From Candidatus Nitrospira neomarina (GTDB taxonomy: Bacteria > Nitrospirota > Nitrospiria > Nitrospirales > UBA8639): DNA of 64,000 nt. The DNA lies in NCBI RefSeq assembly GCF_032051675.1, contig NZ_CP116968.1:1-64000 (forward strand), in the 5' to 3' direction. Below are positions 16,907 to 27,314 of this stretch, one piece after another. The translations under genes were made by a program, and so were the position numbers. The notes beneath the pieces were generated by a model, which was given only the letters and a program-made list of their open reading frames with translations, made no database searches and had not been told where the DNA came from. The number at the start of each line of letters is the position of its first letter. Within the stretch, counting starts at the first letter, position 1.

Positions 16907-17659
16907 TTAACGTCGCTTCTTTTTTAATCCTTGCACCCTTGTTTGCAGGGCAAGTGCGTTGATCGGGGCATATCCGTCTTGGTCATTGTCGAAATAGCAG
17001 TAGACGTTCTTTCCTGATTGTGCCCACGTGTGACATTTGTTGGCCCAAAGGCGAAGCGTTTGGGAATGATACTTTCCTTGATAGGCTTCGCCGGGGCCAT
17101 GAAGCCGGATATACACGAAATCTGTGGTGACGATTTCCGGTGCCCAGCGCCCGGCCAGATGATACAGGCAAAAGGCCGCATGATATTTTGTGAGCAGGTC
17201 GTAGACGGGTTGTGCAAACCAGCTTTTATCACGAAACTCAAATGCATACCGGAATGTTTTCGGTAGGGCCTTCAAAAATTCTTCCAGCCTGAGTGTGTTT
17301 ATCCTCCAACGCGGCGGCAACTGAAACAGGATCGGGCCCCGTTTGTTGCTCAGTTGGTTAATCGTTTTAAGAAAAGGTTGGAGGGTCTGCCCTGGATCTT
17401 TAAGCTTTTTCATATGTGTGATATACCGGCTGCCTTTACACGTGAATAAGAATTTCTTGGGTGTTTCGGTTTTCCACTCTGTCACTGTGTGAGGGGCAGG
17501 AAGATGATAAAACGTGTTGTTGATTTCAACAGTGCTGAAGTGGCGGGCATAAAACCGGAGAAACTCTTTACTGGCCATGCCTGACGGATAAAAGGGGCCC
17601 ACCCAATGTGGATAATGCCAGCCTGAAGTCCCAATGTAGATTCTCCCGATGGTCTTCAT
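16907..17659 (-). CDS. DUF72 family protein (YecE-like)
   Basis: 250 residues forming a TIM-barrel-like DUF72 domain: IYIGTSGWHYPHWVGPFYP, FLRFYARHFSTVEINNTFYHLP, FLFTCKGSRYITHMKKL, GPILFQLPPRW, YAFEFRDKSWF, FVYIRLHGPGEAYQGKY and VYCYFDNDQDGYAPINAL. These are the hallmark strands of the family, and the length is typical. The biochemical role is not settled. It has no operon partner except the CBS remnant below it. Confidence 0.93.
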   Translation of the reverse strand: MKTIGRIYIGTSGWHYPHWVGPFYPSGMASKEFLRFYARHFSTVEINNTFYHLPAPHTVTEWKTETPKKFLFTCKGSRYITHMKKLKDPGQTLQPFLKTINQLSNKRGPILFQLPPRWRINTLRLEEFLKALPKTFRYAFEFRDKSWFAQPVYDLLTKYHAAFCLYHLAGRWAPEIVTTDFVYIRLHGPGEAYQGKYHSQTLRLWANKCHTWAQSGKNVYCYFDNDQDGYAPINALALQTRVQGLKKKRR

Positions 17660-17739
17660 GGGGGGTAATCATGTCATGCTGAAATGACACCTACAGGGCA
17701 GCTGTTCAGGTTGATAAGGTTTCTTATCCCTTTCAAGAT

Positions 17740-18093
17740 CTAGTTATCGGGGTGTTCCAGGGCCCTACAGGGCCCTAGAACAGTCATGATGATAATTCCC
17801 TGACGAAGGTCCGCTTTATTGCGTATACGAAGCCGGCTGGCGGTCCGGCGTTTCGGAGTGGTCGTGGGTCTGAATTTCTGTATGGGCCGTTTTGGTGACG
17901 ATGGAGAAAGGTTCGTGATGTCGGGTGTCTCGGGGGGACCTTGGTTTGCGGAGTCATCCTCTGAAAGAAAGAGATCCTTCAGATCTCTGAGAGCGATGTC
18001 TCTCCGTATTCGTTCGTTCAGCCATCGAATGGCAAGAGCGATCAACGACAGAATGAGAAAAATGGTAAAAGAAATAAATGCTTCCAAACTCAT
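17740..18093 (-). CDS. Small single-pass membrane protein after FloA
   Basis: 117 residues from the third of three consecutive ATGs, six bases after AAGGAG. A hydrophobic helix (AFISFTIFLILSLIALAIRWL) is followed by a charged cytoplasmic-looking region (RIRRDIALRDLKDLFLS) and a basic, proline-rich tail. It starts 10 bases after the floA stop and so is the third gene of the nfeD-floA operon; a role in the flotillin membrane complex is inferred. The last codons contain a near-perfect inverted repeat (17755-17780, AGGGCCCT twice), possibly an mRNA end hairpin, although no T-run follows. Confidence 0.65.
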   Translation of the reverse strand: MSLEAFISFTIFLILSLIALAIRWLNERIRRDIALRDLKDLFLSEDDSANQGPPETPDITNLSPSSPKRPIQKFRPTTTPKRRTASRLRIRNKADLRQGIIIMTVLGPCRALEHPDN

Positions 18094-18103
18094 CATCATC
18101 TCC

Positions 18104-19078
18104 TTATTTGGAAGGTCCCGGCGGTTCCTCCTCCGTGCCGGCAATGGCTCCTCGCATGGCCGTATCGGCTTGTACATTTTTCATCCGGTAATAATCCATG
18201 ATCCCTAAATTTCCCTGACGAAAGGCTTCGGACATGGCCTTGGGAACCTCTGCTTCCGCCTCCACGACACGGGCGCGCATTTCCTGTTCCAAGGCGACCG
18301 CCATGGCCCGCCGTTCTTCCGCTTTGGCTTGAGCAATCTGCTTGTCCGCATTGGCCTGATCGATTTGCAGCTTTGCCCCGATATTTTCTCCCACATCGAC
18401 ATCGGCAATATCGATGGACAAAATTTCGAACGCCGTCCCGGCATCCAGGCCCCTTCCCAATATATTTTTGGAAATATGGTCCGGGTTCTCCAGGACATCC
18501 TTATGTGTGGCGGAGGAGCCAATGGTGCTCACCATCCCTTCTCCCACCCGCGCAATAACCGTTTCTTCACCGGCTCCGCCGACCAACCGGTCAATATTGG
18601 CTCGAACGGTGACTCGTGAGACCGCGATGAGCTGGATGCCGTCCTTGGCCACGGCAGTTATTCGGGGAGTTTCGATGACTTTTGGAAGGACTGACATTTT
18701 GACGGCCTCAAGGACATCACGGCCGGCCAGGTCAATGGCGGCGGCGCGTTTAAAGGTCATGGGGATATTGGCCTTGTCGGCTGAGATCATGGCATTGACG
18801 ACTTTGACCACATTGCCTCCGGCCAGAAAGTGAGCTTCCAGATCGTCCACGGGAATATCGAGTCCTGCCTTGACCCCGCTGATTCTGGCATTGATCACGG
18901 TGACCGGGGGAACCCGGCGCAACCGCATGCCGACCAGTGTAAAGAGTCCAACGTAGGCGTTTGAAGCCCATGCCGCGATCCAAAGGGGAATGGGAATGAC
19001 ATACAGAAACCCAAACAGAAGTACCAGAACCAAGACAAGGAGCCCGAGGGAACCGAATGCCTGAGTTTCAATTTCCAT
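18104..19078 (-). CDS. floA: Flotillin-like protein FloA
   Basis: 324 residues of the FloA (YqfA) family. A membrane hairpin ([26 protein letters not shown]) is followed by an SPFH/PHB-type domain with [37 protein letters not shown] and [20 protein letters not shown], then a coiled coil rich in A, E and K. FloA scaffolds ordered membrane microdomains, usually with an NfeD partner. The start codon overlaps the stop of the NfeD gene (TAATG), so the two are translationally coupled. Confidence 0.95.
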   Translation of the reverse strand: MEIETQAFGSLGLLVLVLVLLFGFLYVIPIPLWIAAWASNAYVGLFTLVGMRLRRVPPVTVINARISGVKAGLDIPVDDLEAHFLAGGNVVKVVNAMISADKANIPMTFKRAAAIDLAGRDVLEAVKMSVLPKVIETPRITAVAKDGIQLIAVSRVTVRANIDRLVGGAGEETVIARVGEGMVSTIGSSATHKDVLENPDHISKNILGRGLDAGTAFEILSIDIADVDVGENIGAKLQIDQANADKQIAQAKAEERRAMAVALEQEMRARVVEAEAEVPKAMSEAFRQGNLGIMDYYRMKNVQADTAMRGAIAGTEEEPPGPSK

Positions 19079-20466
19079 TATTTGGAGTCCTTTTCTGATT
19101 GGGGTGGTGCGAGTCGAACCACCACCCGATTGCCATCGATGCGCACGACTTCAAGAGGTTGACCGGCATCAATAAAAGTTCCGTCGGATACCACATCCAC
19201 CCGTTCTCTATCAAAGCGAGCAATGCCGGAAGGGTGCAGGTCGGATACGGCGATTCCCTGCTTGCCCAACCAACGATGATCTGCCTCCGGACTCGATTCA
19301 TATCCCTCTTGAGCCTGCAGGTTGGTTTCCAGGATCAGTCGCCTTCCATATGGAAGGCGGGGGAAATAGCGGAGCAGAATGAGGGTGGCGAGGATGGCCA
19401 CCAGAATTGAAAAGGCCACTTGACCAAGGGCGGAAAGCATGGAATCCCAGGTGGCCCCGGTTCCGATAAGACTCAGTCCCAATCCTCCCATAAGCGCCAT
19501 GATTCCTAAGATTCCAGCAATGCCAAAGCCGGGGATGACAAAAATTTCCAGTCCGACCAATAATAGGCCAAGTCCAACTAGGAGAAATTCTTCTAATCCT
19601 GCGAGTTGGACAAGCCCATGTCCCCAAAAAAAGAGGGCAAGGCTGATGAGCCCGAGGGCGCCAGGAACCCCAAAACCTGGCATCCGCATTTCCAGCATAA
19701 TTCCCAATATCCCAACGGTCATCAATAGGGAGCTGACCACGGGATGGGTGAGGAACCGCACCAGGGACTCAGCCCAGGTTTCTGACGCGTAGCGAATGTC
19801 AGCATCAGCGAGGTTCACAGATTCTAGCACAGCCTCCAGCGAATTGGCTTGGAAGTCTGCGATGTCGGCCTGTAACGCCTCTTTGGTGGTGAGGGTCAGC
19901 AATTTACTTTTTTCAATCAGGTCTGGAACTTCCACATCCGCATCGACCATTGCTTCGGCGACGAGCGGTGGACGATTCCGTTGCTCAGCGGTTGCCCGGA
20001 ACTCTTTGCGCATATACGAGACGGTTTTTTCTTCAACGGGTTGGGCCGGCGAACCTGGGAGACCGATCTGCACGGGTGTGGCGGCACCGATGGTGCCGCC
20101 GTCTGCCATCGCAATTTTTTCGGAGGCCAGGCTAATGAGAGCGCCGGCGGAAATGGCTCGTTTGTTAATGAACGCGATGGTGAGAACTTTGGAGTTCAGG
20201 AGCGCATCACGAATCAGCACGGCGGCATCGACCCGACCACCAAAGGTATTAATCTCTAATATGACGGCTTTGGCTCCAGCGGCGGTGGCTTCGTCTAATA
20301 CCCGTTGCACAAATGGTGCAAGGCCTAGATCGATGACCCCCTCAATGGGAGCCACAAATACGATAGGCTTCGGCATGACGGCCTGGCACACACCGAAAAC
20401 CATGAAGACAGACAGATAAATCGCCAGCATGGAAAGCACATGGTGTAATCGTATATGTGCCAGCAT
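19078..20466 (-). CDS. NfeD family membrane-bound serine protease
   Basis: 462 residues. A signal peptide ([19 protein letters not shown]) leads into a ClpP-class protease domain with [33 protein letters not shown] and the nucleophile region [15 protein letters not shown], followed by IGAATPVQ. Four to five membrane helices follow (residues about 245-370), then a C-terminal OB-fold NfeD domain ([40 protein letters not shown]). This is the long NfeD1b form, which pairs with flotillins or stomatins in membrane quality control. Confidence 0.93.
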   Translation of the reverse strand: MLAHIRLHHVLSMLAIYLSVFMVFGVCQAVMPKPIVFVAPIEGVIDLGLAPFVQRVLDEATAAGAKAVILEINTFGGRVDAAVLIRDALLNSKVLTIAFINKRAISAGALISLASEKIAMADGGTIGAATPVQIGLPGSPAQPVEEKTVSYMRKEFRATAEQRNRPPLVAEAMVDADVEVPDLIEKSKLLTLTTKEALQADIADFQANSLEAVLESVNLADADIRYASETWAESLVRFLTHPVVSSLLMTVGILGIMLEMRMPGFGVPGALGLISLALFFWGHGLVQLAGLEEFLLVGLGLLLVGLEIFVIPGFGIAGILGIMALMGGLGLSLIGTGATWDSMLSALGQVAFSILVAILATLILLRYFPRLPYGRRLILETNLQAQEGYESSPEADHRWLGKQGIAVSDLHPSGIARFDRERVDVVSDGTFIDAGQPLEVVRIDGNRVVVRLAPPQSEKDSK

Positions 20467-20521
20467 TAATCAGAACCCTCTCATTCTATCCTACCTTGTT
20501 TGATGGGACTCAGGCGATGGC

Positions 20522-20638
20522 ATGCCTATGGAGGTGCTTGAGTCGCGGGAATATTGTGATTTGGGTCCATTAGACATCTCTGATCTTATCGAATCATTAA
20601 AATCCAATGTGGAAGAGTTTTGGCGAAGGATAATATGA
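20522..20638 (+). pseudogene. Degenerate 3' end of a second beta/gamma-crystallin gene
   Basis: From 20558 the plus strand reads DLGPLDISDLIESLKSN, closely matching the end of the intact gene just downstream (DLADLDLSDDIESLKIN). The DNA is also alike: TATCGAATCATTAAAA occurs in both. The matching frame stays open to a TGA at 20636 but has lost the final CGKD. Nothing upstream matches the rest of the gene. It is the tail of a tandem duplicate whose front was deleted. Confidence 0.7.
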
Positions 20639-20689
20639 GCCATAATAACTCATTTTAAATGGACCTTATAACTTATACGGAGGTGTTAC

Positions 20690-21100
20690 ATGAAATTTTC
20701 ATACATGCTTAACGGGGCATTGGCTCTGACGTTCATCACAGGAGTGGCCTACGGCCAAGAAAACATGGTCGCAGGTGCGAGTGATATGGAAATGCAAGTT
20801 GTCGATAAGAATTGTTGGGTAGAGTTATATGAGGATACTGATTTTGATGTTGACGATCCCCATGTCCGTGTAGCGGGACCTTTCCAATCTTCCACATTAG
20901 AGGATGTGGCTGGTCAGAATTGGAATAATGAAATCGAGAGTTTGATTGTAGGACCCAATGCCATGGTTTACGCCTATGAGGATCCGGATTTTTCCGGAAC
21001 CGAAGTAGCGTTTGTCGCCAATCAACGAAACAGTGATTTAGCGGATTTAGATCTGTCTGACGATATCGAATCATTAAAAATCAACTGTGGAAAAGATTAA
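20690..21100 (+). CDS. Secreted beta/gamma-crystallin domain protein
   Basis: 136 residues with a signal peptide (FSYMLNGALALTFITGVAYGQ), RBS GGAGGTG before the ATG. The mature part is one beta/gamma-crystallin domain: CWVELYEDTDFDVDDPHVRVAG, NWNNEIESLIVG, then AMVYAYEDPDFSGTEVAF and LSDDIESLKINCG. NNEIES and SDDIES sit where these domains carry (N/D)(N/D)xx(S/T)S calcium sites, with Glu at the fifth position. The two Cys (first and last strand) could form a disulfide. A periplasmic calcium-stabilised stress protein is likely. Confidence 0.85.
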   Translation: MKFSYMLNGALALTFITGVAYGQENMVAGASDMEMQVVDKNCWVELYEDTDFDVDDPHVRVAGPFQSSTLEDVAGQNWNNEIESLIVGPNAMVYAYEDPDFSGTEVAFVANQRNSDLADLDLSDDIESLKINCGKD

Positions 21101-21294
21101 GTTTGTGTTGTATTACATCTCCCCGTCCTTAAAAAGTATCAGATTGTAAAGTGGGCACTTCAAAGGTTCTCATTGCATTGGTTATCAGTGTACAAACTAG
21201 AGGTCTCGGGTGAGGAAAAGTGTGGCGATGCGTCCCCTGGAGGGGCTCCGGCATAAACTTAATTGCCGATACGGAGTGCTAAACCGAAATCGCG

Positions 21295-23463
21295 TCATCT
21301 GACTGCCACAATGCTCAGTTGATCATCTTTTCGAGTCACATTGATCATGACATCTGATTCTGTTCGTGTAAATTCCAGATCTGCCGAAACCTTTCCTATC
21401 CGAAGATTTTTAATCTGGATGGCCGGTAAAAACTCGGGAAGAGAGGGATGCGTGAATCGGATTTCTCGATCGGTCCCGTGAAAGGAAATGCCGAGACAGG
21501 CCTGTAACAATAAAAACACGGCTCCTGCCGCCCATGCTTGAGGAGCGCAGGCGACCGGGTAGAGAATTGGACCCTCTCCAGGTTTTCGAGGAAACCCGCA
21601 AATCAACTCAGGGAGTCGATGAAGGTCCACCTGAATACTCAAATCAAAAAGTCCTCCTAAGAGCCGTTCGACACCTTGTGTCAAACCATACCGACTCATT
21701 CCTAAGGCAATGAGAGCGTTGTCGTGTGGCCAGATCGATCCATTATGATAGGCCATGGGGTTGTATCGAATTTCAGTGGTGGGGATTGTCCGGATTCCCC
21801 AACCAGAAAAAAAATCCTCCTCTAATAATCCTTTCGCGATGCGTTCGGCTCGATCCTGTGTGGCAATTTCAGTAAAGAGCGTATGCCCGGCGTTGGTAGA
21901 ACGAATTGCACAGGGTTGTTTGATTCTATCAAGGGCAAGGATGTACGTGCCTAATTCGTCTGACCAAAATTGCAAATTGAATTGGTGGCGGAGTGTTTGA
22001 GCTTCACGTAACAGTGATTCTGCTCGATCATGGTAATTAAGAAGTCTCGCTAAATGAGACGCCGCCCGTTTTGCGGCATACACATATCCTTGAACCTCAC
22101 AGAGGGCAATTGGTCCCTCGGCGATGGTGCCGTCTGCATGGAACACCGCATCATTGGAATCCTTCCAGCCCTGCTGAGCGAGGCCGTTGGGGGTTTGCCG
22201 AACATACTCCACGAATCCGTCCTTGTCTGGATCTCCATATTCATCAATCCATGCCAACGCCCGTTCCAGGTGAGGCCAGAGTGAGACGATAAAATCTTTG
22301 TCTCCCGTTCGATCGAAATATGCTCCGGCCAAGAGCACAAAAAGCGGGGTCGAATCGACGCTTCCATAATACTGCTCGAAGGGAATTTCCTTGAGGGCCG
22401 CCATTTCGCCCTTTCGGGTTTCATGCAAAATTTTACCTGGTTGTGCATCTTGATCCGGAATAATATCCGTGGCTTGGGTGGAAGCCAAAAAGGTCAATAC
22501 CCCTCGCGCGAGATCCGGATTAATCCATAAACATTCCAGCGCCGTAATAATGCCATCTCTCCCAAAAGCGGTGCTAAACCATGGCACACCCGCATAGGGA
22601 TAGGCACCCTGGGGAAGATCAGTGGTCATCATGCAGATGTCATCGAGAGACCGATTCAGCCAGTCATTGAATTGTTCATTCCCGCTGTAAATCTTACAGT
22701 ACTGTGCCTTGGCCGTTTGCAAAGCATGGGCGGCATGGACTCGAGCCGTGGAAAAATTCATTGGCTCCGGCACCTGACCCTCCACCGAACAGGCGACATT
22801 GATATGAAAAGATTTTTCTTCATGCGGAGCCAGGGATACCTCAAAAACCATCGATTTGGTGGAGGCTGTTGTTGGCGAAGGATCGACGGTAAGATACGTG
22901 ATCCTTTTGATATGATCCAACCCCTGATACTCAAAAACGACAGCTTTGCTTTTCAGGAGCGTCGTGGTCATCACCCCTCGCTGGGGACGTTGTTCACCCC
23001 GTACTTCAAAGATATCCGCAAAGTCCGCCTCAAATTGGATCGAAAAACTCAGGATTAACGGATTTAATGAGTAATTGGTGAACTGAAATTGTTCATAACA
23101 CCGAGCTTGCCAAAGAAGCTTTGTTCGAGAAATATGGAGGGTGCCCCTAGGGAGGAACGTCAGATCATTTTGATACCGATCAGGATTAGTCAGGTCCACA
23201 GCAAGTAAGGCATTGTCTTCCTTGATGGTGGAGCTGAGAAGAAAAGGATGGGATTCTTCTAGATTAAATTCCAATTTGGAAAGAAACCGAGTTCCTTCAT
23301 GATACAGTCCCTGCTCGCCCAACCCAATGCGTTGAATATCACCGTACCGATTAAAAATGCCAAATGTTTCTCCATGCTTTAAGACATGCGTTCGGGCATC
23401 GGCAAGGGCGGATGTCGCCAGAATATAATGCTCATCTCCTATCCGGATAATTTTCTTCTCCAT
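21295..23463 (-). CDS. Amylo-alpha-1,6-glucosidase (glycogen debranching type)
   Basis: 722 residues. The N-terminal beta domain (HVLKHGETFGIFNRYGDIQR, YHEGTRFLSKLEF, LTFLPRGTLHISRTKL) is the GDE_N_bis type. The C-terminal (alpha/alpha)6 barrel carries GVPWFSTAFGRDGIITALE, VEYVRQTPNGLAQQGWKDS and YHNGSIWPHDNALIALGMSRYG, the catalytic-site blocks of the family. It likely hydrolyses alpha-1,6 branch points of glycogen-like glucan, or a related glucoside. A glycosyltransferase lies upstream on the same strand, 417 bases away. Confidence 0.9.
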   Translation of the reverse strand: MEKKIIRIGDEHYILATSALADARTHVLKHGETFGIFNRYGDIQRIGLGEQGLYHEGTRFLSKLEFNLEESHPFLLSSTIKEDNALLAVDLTNPDRYQNDLTFLPRGTLHISRTKLLWQARCYEQFQFTNYSLNPLILSFSIQFEADFADIFEVRGEQRPQRGVMTTTLLKSKAVVFEYQGLDHIKRITYLTVDPSPTTASTKSMVFEVSLAPHEEKSFHINVACSVEGQVPEPMNFSTARVHAAHALQTAKAQYCKIYSGNEQFNDWLNRSLDDICMMTTDLPQGAYPYAGVPWFSTAFGRDGIITALECLWINPDLARGVLTFLASTQATDIIPDQDAQPGKILHETRKGEMAALKEIPFEQYYGSVDSTPLFVLLAGAYFDRTGDKDFIVSLWPHLERALAWIDEYGDPDKDGFVEYVRQTPNGLAQQGWKDSNDAVFHADGTIAEGPIALCEVQGYVYAAKRAASHLARLLNYHDRAESLLREAQTLRHQFNLQFWSDELGTYILALDRIKQPCAIRSTNAGHTLFTEIATQDRAERIAKGLLEEDFFSGWGIRTIPTTEIRYNPMAYHNGSIWPHDNALIALGMSRYGLTQGVERLLGGLFDLSIQVDLHRLPELICGFPRKPGEGPILYPVACAPQAWAAGAVFLLLQACLGISFHGTDREIRFTHPSLPEFLPAIQIKNLRIGKVSADLEFTRTESDVMINVTRKDDQLSIVAVR

Positions 23464-23879
23464 TGGATCTCCTTTGACCCTGGGAAGGGAAATTGATCAA
23501 TTTTATAGCCTTAGTATCAAAAGGTGGATATTCAGAGAAATACCTATGAATGAAGCATTTCAGGAATTTCCATTAAGTTTTCGAAATGGGTGATTCACGA
23601 ACATAGGGGCATCCCTCGTGAATAAATGAGATGATTCCAAACATACTTGATTACCTATCTGCATGCCAAGATCGTGCCTGGAGAGTTTATGATGTGGTCA
23701 AAAATGCTTCAAGAAAGAAGGCTGCTGTCATAACCTCGACGGTTGCTTTCTGCCGGAAAAACTTTTTTCGTTATCAGGTGGTGAGGCTATGGACCTGCCT
23801 GCCTCACTTTACTCCCCCTGCACTAAAATGAAGAAGGGAGCCATGAATAATTCCTTCAGGCTCTGCGTTGTTGTTGTGA
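23464..23879. other. Intergenic region, no gene seen
   Basis: 416 AT-rich bases between the glycosyltransferase stop and the glucosidase start, both minus strand. Short open frames on the plus strand lack a ribosome binding site and family resemblance. I see no hairpin with a T-run. Confidence 0.4.
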
Positions 23880-24926
23880 TTACGCTGCCTCCAATTGAGG
23901 CCCCAAGCGAATGAGTGAGGAGTAGAGAGCAAGATATTTTTTCGCCATAACTTCTGCAGTAAACCGTTCTTCGAATATTTGCCGACATGCGGTTCTTTTG
24001 AGAGTCTCAAGGTTTTCAACAGCTTTCACCGCCTCGTGAATATCTTGAACGATAAATCCCGCTACACCCTGTGTTAACACTTCGGGAACCGATCCGCGAT
24101 GGTAGGCAATGACAGGAGTCCCGCACGCTAATGCCTCAATCATGACCAACCCGAAGGGTTCCGGCCAATCAATGGGAAACAGGAGAGCTTTGGCTTTTCC
24201 TAAAAACGCATCTTTTTCTCTTTCCCCAATTTCCCCCAAAAATTCCACCAGGGGATGATTCAGAAGAGGTTTGATCGTTTCCTCAAAATAGGCATGATCC
24301 ACTTTGTCCACTTTCGCGGCGATACGAATAGGGATACCTACGCGTTTTGCCACGGCAATGGCGCGATCCACCCTCTTTTCCGGCGATATCCTTCCAATGA
24401 AAGCCAAATACTCACCAGGCTCTTCCCGGAAGGTGTAGTGCTCCGCAGGCAAGCCATGATAAACATTCCCAACCCAATTAACCCATGGCAGGGGTTCTCG
24501 CTGAGAAAAGGAAATAGAAGTCAGCGGCATATCGCTGAATTGTTTATATAACGGCACGAGATCAGGGATATCCAATCGGCCATGCAAGGTGGTCAATGTT
24601 TTATGTTTGATCTGTTGGAAAAGGAGAAAATGCAGGTAATCCGTATGGAAATGAATGATATCGAATTGTTGGGAGTCTCGATGAACCAGTTCCAGCATCG
24701 TAACATGGTGGGCCAGGGGATCAATGCAATGGCGATCAAGCCGGAGAGCCCTCTGACAGGGTGCAACCAAATGCGCCGTGGTCACCGAATCTCCACTCGC
24801 AAACAACGTCACTTGATGGCCTTGCCGCACCAGTTCGTCAGTTAGATACGAGACGACCCGTTCCGTTCCTCCATAGAGTTTCGGGGGCACACTTTCATAT
24901 AAGGGAGCGACCTGCGCTATTCGCAT
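23880..24926 (-). CDS. Glycosyltransferase family 4
   Basis: 348 residues with a GT-B fold. The N-terminal domain has MRIAQVAPLYESVPPKLYGG and ERVVSYLTDELVRQGHQVTL. The C-terminal nucleotide-sugar domain has EYLAFIGRISPEKRVDRAI and the E-x7-E signature in WPEPFGLVMIEALACGTPVI, then RGSVPEVLTQGVAGFIV. Donor and acceptor are unknown. It is a close relative of the gene at 36118: the openings match almost word for word. Being upstream of a debranching-type glucosidase, it may act in storage glucan or osmolyte metabolism. Confidence 0.9.
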   Translation of the reverse strand: MRIAQVAPLYESVPPKLYGGTERVVSYLTDELVRQGHQVTLFASGDSVTTAHLVAPCQRALRLDRHCIDPLAHHVTMLELVHRDSQQFDIIHFHTDYLHFLLFQQIKHKTLTTLHGRLDIPDLVPLYKQFSDMPLTSISFSQREPLPWVNWVGNVYHGLPAEHYTFREEPGEYLAFIGRISPEKRVDRAIAVAKRVGIPIRIAAKVDKVDHAYFEETIKPLLNHPLVEFLGEIGEREKDAFLGKAKALLFPIDWPEPFGLVMIEALACGTPVIAYHRGSVPEVLTQGVAGFIVQDIHEAVKAVENLETLKRTACRQIFEERFTAEVMAKKYLALYSSLIRLGPQLEAA

Positions 24927-25934
24927 ACCAACAGCCCTCAGTTTTTCACATTGAAGGAAAATGACATATCCGTATTTCTATAGACATGAGAGCCTCTGGA
25001 ACGTATATCCTTTTCTGCGGAAAATTCACGAAATTTAAAAACAATTCTTGAGATTTCTCCTCCGGCCCAAGTCAGGAATTTTACCTCCAGGTTTGTGAAC
25101 GTCCCGTCATATATAATTGACGACAAAAAACTTGAAACGTTTGGGCCACTCAATGAAATTGTCACAATGTTGGGGAATAAATAATCTCTCCCTAAACAAA
25201 GTCAAGTATTATGGTGCAAGCACATGTTTCCATTTCGATAAGACAAAGAAAGCATTGAATGCCATAGTGGTGTCTTTCTCTTTGCGCACAATAAGCACTT
25301 GTCACCGGATCTTTTTTTTGGCGCATTAAGCCAGCCCTCGCCTCTGGTCATCCCACTCATGCTTGCCCGCCCATATCCTGACTTCCTTTTATTCCTGTTT
25401 GTTCCCAGATGAGTTTTACATCACTGTCCTCCACAATCGGATCTCGTCGAGCAGTGCCTTCAATTGATGTGCTCTGAGGGAATACTCTGAAGATATGGAT
25501 CCCCGGTCGTTTCCCAACGATTGATCAGATAGGTTTGCCCTTCTCTTTCTTGCCTCCAAAGCAGAGGTGGGAAACTCAAACAGACATTTTTCAAGCTTGG
25601 GTAATCAACATGTACCTATCATTAAAGTCCCCAAAATGCCTATTTTTGAGCTTCAATTCCTGGGGGTGTCTCAAATGGCCCATTCATGGAATATGAGACA
25701 AAAAGGAAATTCCTCGAATAAACCCTACACTCTTTCCCGTCCCGGGCAGCGAACGACTTTAAAGTGTTTTTGAGAACAACGAATGGCTGGTAATACTCAT
25801 AGCTGTTCTTTTGTGATGAAGATTCTTCAGCCAAAGTATATAATTTTGAGAAGTTACACGATGACCTCATAAAAAAGCGTAAACCTATGATCTGAATGAC
25901 CTCGGATCATGAATGCCGCAGTGCGAGACGAAAC
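24927..25934. other. Long intergenic region with one copy of a dispersed repeat
   Basis: 1008 bases between the divergent glycosyltransferase and NtrC-type regulator genes. Apart from the repeat at 25339-25478 I see no gene. The bases 25560-25900 are AT-rich and presumably hold the regulator promoter. Confidence 0.4.
25339..25478 (-). repeat. Dispersed 140-bp repeat, copy 1
   Basis: On the minus strand it begins CTCAGAGCACATCAATTGAAGG and ends TGAGTGGGATGACCAGAG. Both ends and several inner blocks (CGACGAGATCCG, GGAATAAAAGG) match the minus strand of 41781-41918. I recognise no transposase or known element. A small RNA, a mobile non-coding element or an old gene fragment are possible. Confidence 0.6.
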
Positions 25935-27314
25935 ATGCCAAAAAAAATCTTTGTGGTTGATGATGAAGAGGCTTCTCGTGAAGGGTTGGCAATCCTTTTG
26001 GCGAAATGGGGCTATGAAGTGGAACAAGCTGGGGATGGGAAGGAAGCTCTGACTAAAATCCCTCACTTGCATCCTGATGTGGTCATTACCGATTTGGTTA
26101 TGCCTGGATTTAATGGACTCGAGCTCATTCAGTTTCTTCAGAAAGAATTAATATTCAGTCCGGTCATCGTCCTGACTGGTCACGGGACCATTGAGACGGC
26201 TGTTTCGGCTATCAAGCAGGGCGCGTACGATTATTTGACTAAACCCCTGGATGTGGCCAGGCTGCGCATTATGGTGGAAAAAGCATTGGAAAGAGGAGAG
26301 ACCCATCGAGAAATGGTTTTGTTGCGTAAACGACTGAAAGGGTTGTGGGGACTGGGTAAATTGGTGGGTAAGAGTAAGCCCATGCAGGAAATTTACAGTC
26401 TCATTGAACTGGCAGCCCCGACGCCGGCTAGAGTCCTCATTCTCGGGGAGAGTGGCACAGGAAAAGAATTAGTCGCACAAAGTCTCCACGAACTATCCGA
26501 CCGAAGTAAAGGGCCCTTTATTCCGGTAAATTGTACGGCCATCCCTGAAACCCTCCTGGAGAGCGAAATTTTCGGACATGAAAAAGGCGCGTTTACGGGC
26601 GCCTTGGATAGAAAACCGGGGTGTTTCGAACTGGCACATGGCGGGACACTTTTTCTGGATGAAGTGGCCGAAATGAGTCCTTCCATTCAAGCCAAATTTC
26701 TGAGAATTCTTCAAGATTCTTCAGTCAAAAGGATTGGCGGAACAGTTCCCATCCAGGTGGATGTTCGTGTCGTAGCGGCGACGAATAAGGATCCTTTGAA
26801 GGCCATGCAGGATGGATCATTGCGCGAAGATCTTTATTATCGCTTGAATGTGTGTGTCATCCATCTCCCGCCTCTCCGGGACAGAAAAGACGATATTCCT
26901 TTATTGGTAAAGGCCTTAATTGAAGAATTTAATGTCAATTATTCGAGAACCGTCCAGTCAATGAATGATGAAGCCTTAGAGCGCTTAATGAATCATACCT
27001 GGCCCGGAAATGTCCGTGAATTGCGTAATGCCGTTGAACGGGCCGTGATGACGTGTACGGCTGATGTGATTACGACTGCGCATCTTCCCGAATTTGCCAA
27101 AATAGCGGACAGTGAAAGTCCAGAGGAGAGGGAGGGCGCAGTGCGACTGCCGATGGGATCGACAATCGAAGATGCTGAACGCCAACTTATCATTCAGACC
27201 TTAAAACATCATCATAACAATAAGACACGGGCAGCGGAGATTCTCGGTGTCAGTTTGAAAACTCTTCACAATAAGCTTCACCGGTACGGATTACACGATG
27301 CGATTGAACGTTAA
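25935..27314 (+). CDS. NtrC-family sigma-54-dependent response regulator
   Basis: 459 residues. A receiver domain (acceptor Asp53 in VVITDLVMPG, Lys in YLTKPLD) is followed by an AAA+ domain with Walker A GESGTGKE (about 171-178), the sigma-54-contacting GAFTGA loop (218-223) and Walker B GTLFLDE (237-243), and a Fis-type HTH (ETLKHHHNNKTRAAEILGVS). It therefore activates sigma-54 promoters when phosphorylated. I start at MPKKIFVVDD; the open frame extends 13 codons further. The histidine kinase gene overlaps its end by 17 bases. A likely target lies at 30414-30498. Confidence 0.95.
   Translation: MPKKIFVVDDEEASREGLAILLAKWGYEVEQAGDGKEALTKIPHLHPDVVITDLVMPGFNGLELIQFLQKELIFSPVIVLTGHGTIETAVSAIKQGAYDYLTKPLDVARLRIMVEKALERGETHREMVLLRKRLKGLWGLGKLVGKSKPMQEIYSLIELAAPTPARVLILGESGTGKELVAQSLHELSDRSKGPFIPVNCTAIPETLLESEIFGHEKGAFTGALDRKPGCFELAHGGTLFLDEVAEMSPSIQAKFLRILQDSSVKRIGGTVPIQVDVRVVAATNKDPLKAMQDGSLREDLYYRLNVCVIHLPPLRDRKDDIPLLVKALIEEFNVNYSRTVQSMNDEALERLMNHTWPGNVRELRNAVERAVMTCTADVITTAHLPEFAKIADSESPEEREGAVRLPMGSTIEDAERQLIIQTLKHHHNNKTRAAEILGVSLKTLHNKLHRYGLHDAIER

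Noticed and set aside
17755-17780. AGGGCCCT inverted repeat as a terminator
   Set aside because: It is inside the 3' end of a gene and no T-run follows.
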